A stretch of DNA of 64,000 nucleotides, taken from Episyrphus balteatus. Lineage: Eukaryota > Arthropoda > Insecta > Diptera > Syrphidae. A program made the position numbers and the translations under genes. The stretch covers positions 58,560,552-58,624,551 of the forward strand of contig NC_079137.1 of the NCBI RefSeq assembly GCF_945859705.1, in the 5' to 3' direction. Shown here piece by piece: positions 34,062 to 44,829 of the stretch. The notes under the pieces are model-generated. The model had not been told where the DNA came from. It worked only from the letters and a program-made list of their open reading frames with translations, and did no database searches. Position 1 is the stretch's first letter; every line of letters begins with the position of its first letter.

Positions 34062-36691
34062 AGCCTCTGAAAGTATAAAAACCAAGGAATGCTCTTACAG
34101 CTTTTATTTTCTTCCTTATGATGATAACACATTGTGTTTTATTGCAGTTGTGGTAAAACAAACAAAATATGAGCTTGCTTTATTAGACAAAATTTTGTAT
34201 ACTGACTTACAGCAGATAAGCTGTATTAAAAACTATAAAAATCGAATTCTCGATTTAGTATTTTCCTCTGACGCTATTAGTACTCTTGTTCTAGAGTCTA
34301 GAACTGGTATCACTAATATAGACGGTTACCATCCACCTTTGGATATCTTCTTTGAATGGAGCAATCATATTACTGAAAACAGTAACGATTTTGATTGCTC
34401 TTATACTCTTGATTTTAAAAAAGCAAATTTTGAGTTGCTTTCTGAAAACATATCTAGTTCAGGGATAGAAAATATACTTACATTATCTAATATTGATGAA
34501 ACAGTTACAAATTTTTATAACATCCTTAACAGCTGCCTTGTAAATTCCATTTCCATGAAAAAATCAAATAATAATAATAATAATTTTAGTCACCCTTGGT
34601 ACACAAAAGACCTAAAAATACTAAGAAATAAACGAAATAAAGCATGGAAACTTTTTTTAAGAACCCTTTCCCCAGTTGATCACGCTTCTTACGTTGAACT
34701 ATTTGAAGAATTCAAAACTCATTCAAAAAATTTGTACACCGACTACATAATTGAGAAAGGAAATTCCCTAAGAAAAGATCCAAAGTCATTTTGGAACCTT
34801 GTTAACTCAAAGAAAAACTCAGATGGATATCCGGCAAACTTCATTCATGACGATATTACATTACATCAAACATTTGACATTTGCAATGCTTTCGCCAATA
34901 ACTTTCGTAATTCATTTGTTAATGAGACTGTTGATGTTGACGAAATCTATTTCAAAAATTTACATTCATATTCCGAAACGAGTTGTACGAACATCCCTGT
35001 ACTGCAAAGTACTGTGTTAGACCTTCTTTCATCCTTAAATGATGATTGTTCTGCTGGCCCAGATGGTGTGCCACCAATAGTATTAAAAAACTGTAGAAAC
35101 TCCCTAGTTCAGCCTCTAACATTTTTATTCAAACTTTCCATCAAGTCAGGAAAATTTCCCTCCATCTGGAAAAAGTCATTCCTCACTCCTGTTTTCAAGA
35201 AGGGTGATAAGACAGATATAAAGAATTATAGGCCTATCTCGAAACTATCCTGCATTCCAAAGGTTTTTGAGCAAGTTGTTTGTGATAGTCTAGCATTTTA
35301 TAGTAAAAATCTGATAAGTGAAAAGCAGCATGGCTTTGTAAGAAAAAGATCTACTACAACTAATCTTCTTAGCTTCTTAAATAAATGTTCAAATGCATTA
35401 GAAAAAGGTAATGAAGTTGACTGCGTTTACACTGACTTTTCAAAGGCATTTGATCAACTTAGTCATAAAATAATAATCTTCAAATTAAAAGCTTTTGGTT
35501 TTCCACGTATTTTTATTGCCTGGGTAGAATCTTATCTTAACCAAAGATCCTATCAGGTCAAATTTAGAAACTGTCTTTCAGATCTTTTTATAGCCAACTC
35601 TGGCGTCCCTCAGGGAAGTCACCTAGGCCCATTTTTATTCATTTTAGCTATAAACGACGTAATCTCGTGCATAACTTCAAGTGATATTCTCATATTTGCT
35701 GATGATATGAAGATTTTTAAAGAAATTAAGTCTGACAATGACCGTATCCTTCTACAAAGCGATATTAACAGTTTTAATGTTTGGTGTGGTAAAAATGGCC
35801 TTTCACTTAACCCAGCTAAATGCCAAACAATTACATTCTCGAGAAAACGAGTCATTAATATTTTTGATTACTACATCTTGCAACATAAGCTATGTAGAGT
35901 ATTTAGCTTCAAAGACTTGGGTGTCCAATTTAGTTCAAATTTAGGATTTACTGAACACATCAATTTTATAGTAAATAAAGCGAGCTCAATGCTTGGTTTT
36001 ATTAAACGTTGGGCAAAGGAATTTGATGATCCATTTGTTACTCTATCTTTGTACAACTGCTACGTTCGACCCCATCTTGAGTACGCTTCTCAAGTATGGA
36101 GTCCTTTTTATGAAGTTCATAAAAACCGAATCGAATCTATTCAACACAATTTTGTACGCTTCGCTCTAAAAGGTCTTCCTTGGACCGACCCTTTCAACTT
36201 GCCACCTTATGAACATCGCATTCAACTTCTTCAGATACAAACTTTAGCACAGAGACGTGTAAATAATGATTTAATCTTTCTTCATCAGCTTATTAATTCC
36301 CAAATTGACGCCCCTGATCTATTAGCTTGTATTGGTATAAATTATCCGGGTGGATCTCACCTCCTACGAAGATTTGAACCTTTGCATATCGACTTTCATA
36401 GAACAAACTATGGTATTAATGAGCCTCTTAGTCGCATGAGTAAACTTTTTAACTTGAACCATTCATCCTTAGACTTTAATTTGACAAAAATGGGTTTAAA
36501 AACATTGTTTCGAACCAGTGCTCCACAATCGTGACTGTTAATCAATGTTTTAAATAAATGTTGGATTTTTTGTACTTATAATTTTATAACTTGTAAATTT
36601 GTTTGTAATTATTTTGTTTTTATATTGTGCATGTGGGAGGTTGTATTTTTTGTCTACTAACCACTAACATGCACTTATGATGAGCCTCTGA
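34062..36691 (+). mobile_element. CR1/jockey-like non-LTR retrotransposon, 5' truncated
   Basis: AGCCTCTGA occurs at 34062-34070 and 36683-36691, bracketing a 2.6-kb insert. The insert is one long frame followed by a 3' untranslated region of about 150 bp that ends in ATGATG with no poly-A tail. A short-repeat tail is more like CR1/L2-type than jockey-type elements. The 5' end lies within the endonuclease region. Confidence 0.85.
34072..36534 (+). CDS. Non-LTR ORF2 fragment: end of endonuclease plus reverse transcriptase
   Basis: About 820 residues are open without a stop. Counting from the GTG at 34054 (which is host DNA), the first 105 residues hold the end of an APE-type endonuclease (RILDLVFSS near 64, HPPLDI near 93). 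The reverse transcriptase follows: FKKGDKTDIKNYRPIS near 381-396, QHGFVRKRSTT near 425, the first Asp in YTDFSKAFD (461), GVPQGSHLGP near 517-526, and FADD at 548-551. A long C-terminal region (PHLEYASQVWSP near 685) follows and there is no RNase H. The catalytic residues are intact, but the catalytic N-terminus of the endonuclease is missing, so the copy cannot work by itself. The neat frame implies a recent insertion. Confidence 0.88.
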   Translation, partial: SIKTKECSYSFYFLPYDDNTLCFIAVVVKQTKYELALLDKILYTDLQQISCIKNYKNRILDLVFSSDAISTLVLESRTGITNIDGYHPPLDIFFEWSNHITENSNDFDCSYTLDFKKANFELLSENISSSGIENILTLSNIDETVTNFYNILNSCLVNSISMKKSNNNNNNFSHPWYTKDLKILRNKRNKAWKLFLRTLSPVDHASYVELFEEFKTHSKNLYTDYIIEKGNSLRKDPKSFWNLVNSKKNSDGYPANFIHDDITLHQTFDICNAFANNFRNSFVNETVDVDEIYFKNLHSYSETSCTNIPVLQSTVLDLLSSLNDDCSAGPDGVPPIVLKNCRNSLVQPLTFLFKLSIKSGKFPSIWKKSFLTPVFKKGDKTDIKNYRPISKLSCIPKVFEQVVCDSLAFYSKNLISEKQHGFVRKRSTTTNLLSFLNKCSNALEKGNEVDCVYTDFSKAFDQLSHKIIIFKLKAFGFPRIFIAWVESYLNQRSYQVKFRNCLSDLFIANSGVPQGSHLGPFLFILAINDVISCITSSDILIFADDMKIFKEIKSDNDRILLQSDINSFNVWCGKNGLSLNPAKCQTITFSRKRVINIFDYYILQHKLCRVFSFKDLGVQFSSNLGFTEHINFIVNKASSMLGFIKRWAKEFDDPFVTLSLYNCYVRPHLEYASQVWSPFYEVHKNRIESIQHNFVRFALKGLPWTDPFNLPPYEHRIQLLQIQTLAQRRVNNDLIFLHQLINSQIDAPDLLACIGINYPGGSHLLRRFEPLHIDFHRTNYGINEPLSRMSKLFNLNHSSLDFNLTKMGLKTLFRTSAPQS

Positions 36692-36784
36692 TTGTAGTTA
36701 AAAGCTTGTTCTAAGCTTACTACATCAAAGAATCTGAAGTGAAACAAACGTTGCACTTTTTAAAAGTCGTTGCAATATTCTTAT

Positions 36785-37215
36785 TTGAATCGTTTATTTC
36801 AGAAAGAACATGAGTCCATTTTTACCAACAATTTCTCATTTATATATAGTTATTTATTTTCTGAAAAAAAAAAAAATTGATTATGTCAGACCCCTCAAAA
36901 TACGAAAACTGAAAGTAAAGGGTTCAAAATATATGTCGGAAAGATTTCACACGGTGGCAATATTTTAGACTGTTAAATACATGACTTTTAACCAGTTTTA
37001 AATTATTTTGGCACGCACGCCCTTTTGTTATACATCTATAAAAAGGTAAGGAATTACTCTATCTACTGATATTTTATTCATTAAAATCAGAAGCAGGGTT
37101 CAAAAGCTATAGCTAAATAAAAACAAAAGTTTTACCAACAAAAATTCGTTTCTTTCATAAACGACATACATTATTAAAGGCTTAAAAAGCCGCTAAGACT
37201 TGAAAAAAAGTTTAT
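36785..37215 (-). repeat. Dispersed repeat family S, copy 1
   Basis: In reverse complement this matches 41,480-42,125 and 60,258-60,655. Landmarks are AAACGA near a TTTCTGAAATAAACG word, AAAACTTTTGTT, TAGATAGAGTAA, ATTTAAAACTGGTAAAA, CACCG(T/C)GTGAAA and TCAGACCCCTCAAAATAC. It is non-coding and of unknown class. Confidence 0.75.
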
Positions 37216-38030
37216 ATTTTAACGGTTTTTAAATGCGTTTTCAGCTAGAAATTTTTGAATTTTAAAATTTTTGGTGTAAAAATCTAAAAATTTATTTTCT
37301 TGTATTGGAACTTGTAAAAAGTAGTATTTTTAATACAATTATGATCCATTTTTTTTTTATTTTATTTTCCAATATATTGCAATTTTATGACTTTCGGAAA
37401 CTGTTTTTCATTCAATTTTTTTACTTTGAGTTGAGTTACAAAATTTCACATAAAAGTCCACGGACTAAACTCAACGGAAACCCGAACAAATGTTGGCTAG
37501 TAAAATCAACTGGTCGAATTTATTTGTTTTTAATTATTATTGTATCCTTAAAAAAAGGTACTAGTGATCTGTGATCTTTTGGTGCATACAAAAGAAAACA
37601 TAGCCCCTTCATTTTTCTTAAACAAAAAACACGTTTTTTATATTTTTATAAAAATAACAAAAATAATTAATAATAATAATAATGAAAAAAAAAATGTAGT
37701 TCCTATATAAGATTCTGAAACACCCTGTCAACAAACTTTATTGAAACTGTTATACTGTTTTCTAGTTTTCTAGTTTTAATATTCTAAATTCAAATACAAA
37801 GTAAAAAAAAATCTGTGACGTCACGTTTCGAAGATGAACTTCTTATACCTCAAAAATTTGACTTCATAAAATTTTTTTCTCTGGATTTGAGTTTGAAAAA
37901 AATCTATTAGGCACTTGTTTGGAATCATATCACACATCCGCAATGGTTTTAACTCGTATCCAAATATACGATTTTAAGCAAACAAAAAAATCATGTAGGT
38001 ACTCGTTTGTCAAAATATTCTAAATCTTAT
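37216..38030. other. Non-coding stretch
   Basis: AT-rich, with an ATT/AAT-rich tract near 37,660-37,685. No supported gene. Confidence 0.4.
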
Positions 38031-38911
38031 AGTATTACTACGGTGACCATATTTCTGGAAGCCAAACCCGGGACGGATACAAAATTCGTTGGATCGTTTT
38101 GAAAAAAATTTAAAATTTTTAAATGAGTTTTGCATAATTTTTCATTTTTTGATATTTAGATTTCCTAAACGATTTTATTGTTTTTGTTGAAATCATTTAA
38201 GTCGTTTACGAAATCAGAAATCAAGAAAATGGTTTTTTAACAATGTCTGTTAATAACTTCTAAAAAAATATTTTTTTAATCAAAATCGGGAGAGCTGTTT
38301 TTTAAAATTTTTATTTAAATGGTTTTGAAATTGTATGAACCTTAACACAACTTTTAACATCTCCTTAAAAGTTTTGAAATTTATCTGGGTTCTTTACTAT
38401 TCCATATGTTTTTCTTTATTCGAAAACATTTTTTCTGGTGTATCAACCTGACAAACAGAAGCTGGAACTAAATAAATTGACGAACATTTAAAAAAAACTG
38501 AAGCCTAGTCTAGAGGTAAAACGAAAATTTTCATACAAAACGAAACGAAAATTTTGCTTTTCGTTGCACAGTACGCAGCTTAGGCAACGAAATTCTTACG
38601 TGTATTAGAATATATGGAGAGTTTTTAATCGTTTTTTTACTTTGGAAACTTAGAAAATTTTTCGTTTTCCTTCAGCAGTGTACTAGAAAAATTTTAATTT
38701 CCAACCACTGTTTTCTTGTTTTCCGTACAAAGTATTTAAAATATTGAATAAAAAAATCAGAGAATGTGCAAATATGGGACAATCACGGGACAAATTGCAT
38801 AATACGGGACACTTATACGTCCCGGGTTTCTTAAATAAAAACCCGGGACAAGCTGTAGAAATACGGGACAGTCCCGGGTAAACCGGGACGGATGGTCACC
38901 GTAAGTATTAC
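38031..38911. mobile_element. hAT-type non-autonomous element
   Basis: AGTATTAC occurs at 38031-38038 and 38904-38911, an 8-bp target duplication, which is the hAT hallmark. The 865-bp element has perfect 12-bp ends, TACGGTGACCAT and its reverse complement. The subterminal DNA carries many CCGGGAC/ACGGGACA words, most densely on the right (about 38,770-38,890) and in both orientations, as expected of transposase binding sites. There is no open frame. It sits next to the R copy that starts at 38,925. Confidence 0.88.
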
Positions 38912-38924
38912 TGATGTAATTTCA

Positions 38925-39697
38925 ATCATTTTCGTAAACATAATTTTGAGATAACGGTAAAATAAAATTTGAGAATTCAACAGGTTATAACTTTTTACCA
39001 AAAGCAGATAGAAATTTGATTAAACATTTATGAGCATTCTGATACAACTACCTTTCATTTGGTATATCACACATAACGCTAGACTAACTAAAAGCCACAC
39101 AATGTTAAATCAAGAAACTTGCGAAAAACCTCAAACCACCAGTGGAGATCTGTTGATCATGAACAGCCACCAGTGTGGGAAGTACCGTAATCTCAGTCTG
39201 GAAATTCGACATGGTTGACTTTAAAAAATTCTAACTTCTCTTGTAGGCATCTTTGAAATGAGATTGATACGTCATATGAAAGGTTAAATAATAAGCTTTT
39301 ACATGGTATAAAAATTTGTATAGGTTGTTAGAGAAAAAAATGGAATTAATGACGTGAGAAGATAAAAATTCATGTTTTCTTTGCTTTTTTTTTTTTGAAG
39401 AAAATGATTGTTTATTATTTTTATACTCTTTGAGCATAATACAAATTTAAAAATAAAAGAAGAAATACTTGGCTTTTAAATTTCATAATTTTTTTTGTAA
39501 GCTTTTAAAATAAAAAAATTAATATAATGAGAAAATATAAGAGGTATTTTTTTCAGCTTTTTCTTGTAAATTATGATTGTTTGAAAAAAGTAAACTCTTC
39601 AATTGACTCATTTTAAATAAAACCACACAACCTGTTTTCTGACGACGTTATCACGTAAAATCATCGTCCGTAAACCGGCTTTACAGACAACCTCTTT
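38925..39697 (+). repeat. Dispersed repeat family R, variant copy with one subunit and hairpin end
   Basis: It matches the reverse complement of 23,061-24,240, without the extra block there. The order is ATTTTGAGATAACGG, TATCACACATAACG, CCTCAAACCACC, TACCGTAATCTCAG, one subunit only, then an A/T-rich part. The conserved end at about 39,628-39,697 holds the TCCGTAAA/TTTACAGA hairpin. The last 70 bp are nearly identical in both copies. Confidence 0.75.
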
Positions 39698-41055
39698 TTT
39701 CATAAAATATGAATTACATACATTAGTTTAAGATTTATATCAAATATCCATTTTTTCAATCATTAAATAACAAATGAATCAAATAAAATTTTTTTTTTTG
39801 GTGAAAATTCAGACAAGGATGCTTTTCAAAAGTTAATTTCAACGATGTTAAAATTTTATTTTATTAACTTTTCAAATAAAAACAAAAAAATATATTTCAA
39901 GTGTCATTCGAAAGTTGCAACGAAAAATCGCAATCTATCTGTAAATAATTTAAAGTTTTTGTTGAAATTTGTCTATGAAGTTTAACTGAAAACTCAAAAA
40001 AAAAAAAAAAAAAAAAATAAAATGGCAACAACCAAGTAGGTTAAGGATACATTTGCAAAATGGCACATTTTTTTATTAATCAGATTGAAAATAAGTTATC
40101 GTCCTGTAGTCGTCATTGGACGTCCGTCCAGTTATACCAAAACTATATATGATCCACTCTCGTTGACCAAAGCTTGCTCTCAGCAGGTTGCCGGCCGCAT
40201 TCTATATATCATCTAAACCTGAACAACATCTATATGAACGACTCTTGTCAACAGGGAATCAGAATAGAGATCTACGAGTGCAATGCAAACAAAAACACAG
40301 CATCAATGTGGTGCAAAATTTAATTGAATTTCAACGTAGATTGACTACGATTTCTATACGAAATAAAACACCGAAATTACAGGACGAAATTGATTTGCTT
40401 TCAAACTAAAAGAGATCATTGAACTGTATTGAGTTTAATTTTGAAATACATACACTACAAGAGGTTAATTGTAAAATTCTTGAAAAAAAAAAATTAATTG
40501 GTTTGGTCAAACTTTATGCAGAAGAAGTTTTTTCTGTGTGATTGATTGTTGATTCATATTTAATTGGTGTGTCCTTGAACAAGTTTTTATTAAATCATTT
40601 AATTTCATATGAAATAAGACTCAAGTTAAAGTTATTTATGAGGATTTTTTCTCGGAGTTATTTTAATGACTTATAATTGGCTATAGTTCCAAGTACCTAC
40701 TGTGTATCGATAAAATATAAAAAGCGTTTAAAATGCATCCACAGTTACCACATTTAAACGCAACTCGGAGAATAAAAGTTTTTTTCTTTAAGCCATAAAG
40801 TTGTCAAAAAATGCAGTTAATTAATTAACTATAAGAGAACAAAGAAAAACTGACAACAAAAAGAAAGTGAATCATCAGTTTTTATTTAAATTATTTTTCC
40901 AACAAAGCTTGTCAGTTATTTTCATTGATTGAGAGAGTTAAATTTTTTAAAGGCTTTTAATTAATGCAAAAAAAAATAATTTTTTTCCCATCTTGCTCCC
41001 ATGTATATTTAAGGAAAAAAAAATCATTTTTTATGAAAAATGGGAAGAAATCACT
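39698..41055. other. Mostly non-coding stretch with one open frame of unknown nature
   Basis: An open frame runs from about 40067 to 40409 on the plus strand and ends with a stop. Its last 70 residues (SKPEQHLYERLLS and so on) are hydrophilic with ordinary amino-acid variety, unlike the low-complexity frames elsewhere. The plausible starts are TTG, or a splice acceptor at TGCTCTCAG (about 40,183). I recognise no family. It could be a lone exon, a decayed element or chance. The rest of the stretch is featureless. Confidence 0.3.
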
Positions 41056-41059
41056 TCCA

Positions 41060-41428
41060 TCACCAAAAAATCAATTTTTTATATGACAACTTATTATACA
41101 TTTTATAACATCTGAAAATCTATAGTTTCAGCTAAAAATATTCACATATATGTATGTCTTTACGACAACTACAAAAAGAGCTAAAATTTTTTTAACCCAA
41201 TCAAATTTCATCAAAAAACAACAAGAAAGTCAATTTTTTTCTTCCAATACCTTAAAGCCGATTTTTTTATATGACAACCTATAATAAATTTTATATCATC
41301 TAAAGGATTATTATTCCACCTTAAATATGATGCTTCAATCATATCTGTACGATGTCTACAAAAAAAGGAAGAATTTTTTAAAGCAAACAATGTCGAAATT
41401 TCAATCTGAGAATACGGTACACTGGTGT
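41060..41428 (-). repeat. Dispersed repeat family R, partial copy
   Basis: On the minus strand it starts near a GTACCGTATTCTCAG word and covers both subunits of the family. The left half of the family consensus is missing. Confidence 0.75.
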
Positions 41429-41479
41429 TAAAGAAAAAATGATAAAAATAAAAAGTTTTAATTTTAATCTAGCCTAAGA

Positions 41480-42125
41480 TGCATTTAGAAACCTTTAAAA
41501 TATAAACTTTTTTTTAGGTCTTTGCGGGTTTTTAAGCCTTTAAAGTCGGTGGACTTATGTCGTTTCTGAAATAAACGAAATTTTTGTGGTAAAACTTTTG
41601 TTTTTATTTAGCTATAGTTTTTAAACCCTACTTTCGATTTTAATAAATTAAATAGCAGTAGATAGAGTAAATCTTTACCTTTTAATAGATGTATAACTTA
41701 AAGGATTGCGTTACATGATGTTTGCCAAAAAAATTTAAAACTGATAAAATGTCATATTATTCAAGAGTTAAAAATGCTGCCACCACCAGAAATCTGGCTA
41801 TAACTTTTGAATCCTGAGTACAATTTTAATGAATTTAATAGATATAGATAGAGTAATTCTTTTTATAGATATATAACAAAAGGGGTAGCGTGTCCAGATT
41901 GCTGCCAAAATAATTTAAAACTGGTAAAAAGTCACAGTCAAAAATGTTGTCACCGGGTGAAAATTTTCCATATATTTTGAACCCTTTTCTTTCAGTTTTC
42001 GTGTTTTGGGGGGTCTGACATACTTAATTTTTTTTTCAGAAGATGAATAACTGTACATAAATGAGAAATTTCCAAAAAAAAAAATTTTTGGAAAAAGTGG
42101 ACTTATGCTGTTTCTGAAATAAACG
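41480..42125 (+). repeat. Dispersed repeat family S, copy 2, with an internal duplication
   Basis: The block from TAGATAGAGTAA to ATTTAAAACTG occurs twice, about 190-220 bp apart (41,655-41,755 and 41,845-41,935), while copies 1 and 3 have it once. GTGGACTTATG plus TTTCTGAAATAAACGA occurs at both ends in the same orientation (about 41,550 and 42,100). Confidence 0.75.
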
Positions 42126-42739
42126 ATTCATTTATCAAATTGTCAAAATAAATGTCCCTATCTAACAAGACCACTTTGTCAAAGGTCTACCACATGTTTT
42201 GAAATTTTCTAGAATTTTTTTCGATTTTTTTCGATTAAAAAAAATTTCAAGTGTCACATTTTCCCCTTTTTACCCTATTTAATGATAGAATTTTTTAAAA
42301 AATTCCTTAATAGTATTCACCTTTAGGTTATTTATAGGCTATACAAAATTTTTGTATCTTCAAAAGTTTATTTTGAATATTAAATTGAAATTTATGCCGC
42401 ACTTTTAAAAATTTCAGGTCAAACGGGAGAAAATGGTGGCACTTTTTTGTGGATGCTGCCATGGTTCATCGATTTATAAGAAATTATCAAGTACAAAATA
42501 AAGTCGGAACGAAAAATATTATTCACTGTTCAATTCGAGAGTAGGTACTTGTAAAATATTACTGAAACACAAATGAAAATCAATACAAATGATAGACTGA
42601 CGAAATTCGGGAGGAAGGTTTAAGATATAGTAGGGACAAAGTGTTTATAAAGTTTTATTTTGTTAGTTTTTTTTAACTTGTTGAAAATGTTCCCTTTGGT
42701 ATAAGATCTAAGAATCTAAAGTATGCAAAATTACCCTGA

Positions 42740-43265
42740 GTGAAAGGGTGTTTTTTTTTTAATGATGCAATTCAGAAGTAGGACCAGAAAATCTGTGACA
42801 AAAATGGTAGGTACCCCGATTAAAATTGGTAACGATATTTCATTTGCCACATGCTTCAAGAATCTAAGGAGTTTATAAATTTGTTTTTATGTGAAAAGGT
42901 GTTTTTTTTTTGGAAATAAGGAAAAGCCGCTATAAGTCCAATAAAATCAAAAATATAAATGATACCCTTAGGAACTTCATTAAAAATGTTGTCATTGCCA
43001 TGATAATTAGATAGGAATAAAATAAATCCATACATTTTCTTCAAATGAAAAGATGTTTTTATGAGGTGTTAAAAAAAAGTGGTTTGATTGCAAAAACTAA
43101 GCACATAATACTAATAATGCTCTATTGATATTCAGCAATTACGATACCAACTTTTGAGATTGGAAGTAAAAATCTAAAGTGACTTTAAGAATATCATTGT
43201 TAAAATGGTGTTTTTTGATTGAAAATAAAACTAAATTTGGGAGAGAAAGAGTGTTTTTATGAGTG
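42740..43265 (+). repeat. Degenerate repeat of about 150 bp with GGTGTTTTT boxes
   Basis: GGTGTTTTT-type boxes (one reads GATG, one AGTG) lie near 42,749, 42,898, 43,050, 43,207 and 43,250. All but the last interval are about 150 bp. The sequence between boxes is poorly conserved. Similar boxes occur at 7,730 and 7,848. Confidence 0.4.
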
Positions 43266-43414
43266 GAGGCAACAAAAATAACCTGAACAAATTTTCCGAT
43301 TGCAAATCTTTAAATTTTCCTTGCTCGAAGAAAACACTCATTCATTTAAAATAATTGTATGACCTCCAAAGATACTTGAGTCCTATCCTTATCTTACATT
43401 ATACAGCCACACAA

Positions 43415-43893
43415 AAAAATAAGGGGAGCGGGTCATAATTCTGCTTGTCAAAATTCTGTACGACAAAATTCTGTGGGGTCAAAATACTGTAATACCATAA
43501 TTCTGTACGTCATTATACTGTAAATACAAAATTCTGTACGTCAAAATACTGTATGAACAAAATACTGACATGCAAAATTCTGTTTTGTAAAATTCTGTAC
43601 GGCAAAATACTGTATATCAAAATTCTGTAAAAATGCTGTAAAAAAATATCGTTTTGATAATGTAAAAAAGTGCATTTTTACAGAATTTTGATATACAGTA
43701 TTTTGCCGTACAGAATTTTACAAAACAGAATTTTGACCAACCAGAATTTTGCTATACAGAATTTTGACTTTCAGAATTTTGTTCCTACAGCATTTTGCAC
43801 ATACAGAATTTTGACATACAGTATTTTGGCATACAGTATTTTGAATACAGAATTTTGCAACATACAGAATTTCGACCCCAACCCAAAAATAAG
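43415..43893. mobile_element. Foldback element: 13 + 13 copies of an AAAATTCTGTA motif
   Basis: A 461-bp unit (43424-43884) is flanked by AAAAATAAG at 43415-43423 and 43885-43893, a 9-bp duplication. The left arm has 13 tandem, variable-spaced copies of CAAAATTCTGTA or CAAAATACTGTA; the right arm has 13 in reverse complement. The inner 63 bp of the arms (43575-43637 and 43672-43734) are perfect complements around a 34-base loop. Tandem motifs in long inverted arms plus a 9-bp duplication recall Drosophila Foldback elements. The repetitive open frames across it are by-products. Confidence 0.85.
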
Positions 43894-44829
43894 TTCTGAT
43901 CTGGAGGTGCGAGTTTGTAGGAGTTCGCGTTGCTGAGTTATTTGCTATCGATTTTTTTTTTTTCATTCGGAAGCAGATATTTTCGGATCAAAGTCCCGAA
44001 ACATGTTTTGGTTAACAGATATGAGATCGCAATGAACAGGCCTATTCATTCAGTTAAAAAAAAATTACAAATTTATTTTTTCAAGATTTTCGAAAATAAT
44101 CCCTTGTCTAAAAATTCTGAATTTTCAAAAATTTTCTCCAAATCCATCGAATAAGACATCAAAAGAAACGAAAATTTAGACTCTATTCATAACTGAAAAC
44201 GAAAAGTTTGTAGGAGTTCGGGTTGCTGAATTATTTGCAATCGAAATATTTTTTTTTTACGTAAAAACGTCTTATAAATCGAAGAACCATGGCAGCATCC
44301 ACGAAAAATAGACGCCATTTTCTTCCGTTCCACTTGAAAATTTTAGCAATTCAAAATTAAAAATAAACTAGCTATTAGAGATACAACAATCTTCTATAGC
44401 TTATTTGAAAGATATATAACCCAAAGGTAAATACTAATGAAGGATTTTGAAAAATTCAATCATTAAATAGGGTAAATAGGGGTAAAACTATTGGATATTT
44501 CCTAAATGCGACGTTGTTGAACGTTGATTTATTTAATTAATAGATACCTAGATTTATTGTAAGGCTGACAAAGGTATTGAAAAAATTCTAAAAAATTTCA
44601 AAATCAAGTTAAAATTGGTTCTAGAACTAAAACATGTGATAGACCTTTGACAAAGTAGTAATTATCTTTATGTAGAAGACATTTTTTTTTACAATTATAA
44701 GCTTTCAAAAAATTTCAAACTCATAGGATACATAGTTTATGACAATGCGCATGCATGTGCAAAATATTGGTGTTCTGAAAACGGGGAAACATTTTTTTTT
44801 GTCCCAAGTCTTTTGACCGTTTTTAACCG

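Larger units (their letters stand above)
42150..44690. repeat. Large inverted repeat, arms about 340-420 bp around about 1.8 kb
   Basis: The left arm (about 42,150-42,482) and right arm (about 44,268-44,690) are diverged reverse complements. Matching landmarks are TTTGTCAAAGGTCTACCACA with TGATAGACCTTTGACAAAG, CCTATTTAATGAT with ATCATTAAATAGG-like words, and GGATGCTGCCATGG with CCATGGCAGCATCC next to AATCG/CTTATAAAT. No transposase frame lies between the arms. It looks like an old, long-TIR DNA element that later took in other sequences. Confidence 0.7.

Noticed and set aside
43670..43966. Open frames on both strands with repeated peptide words
   Set aside because: They are readings of the foldback motif array; the repeat unit creates the frame and there is no start context or domain.
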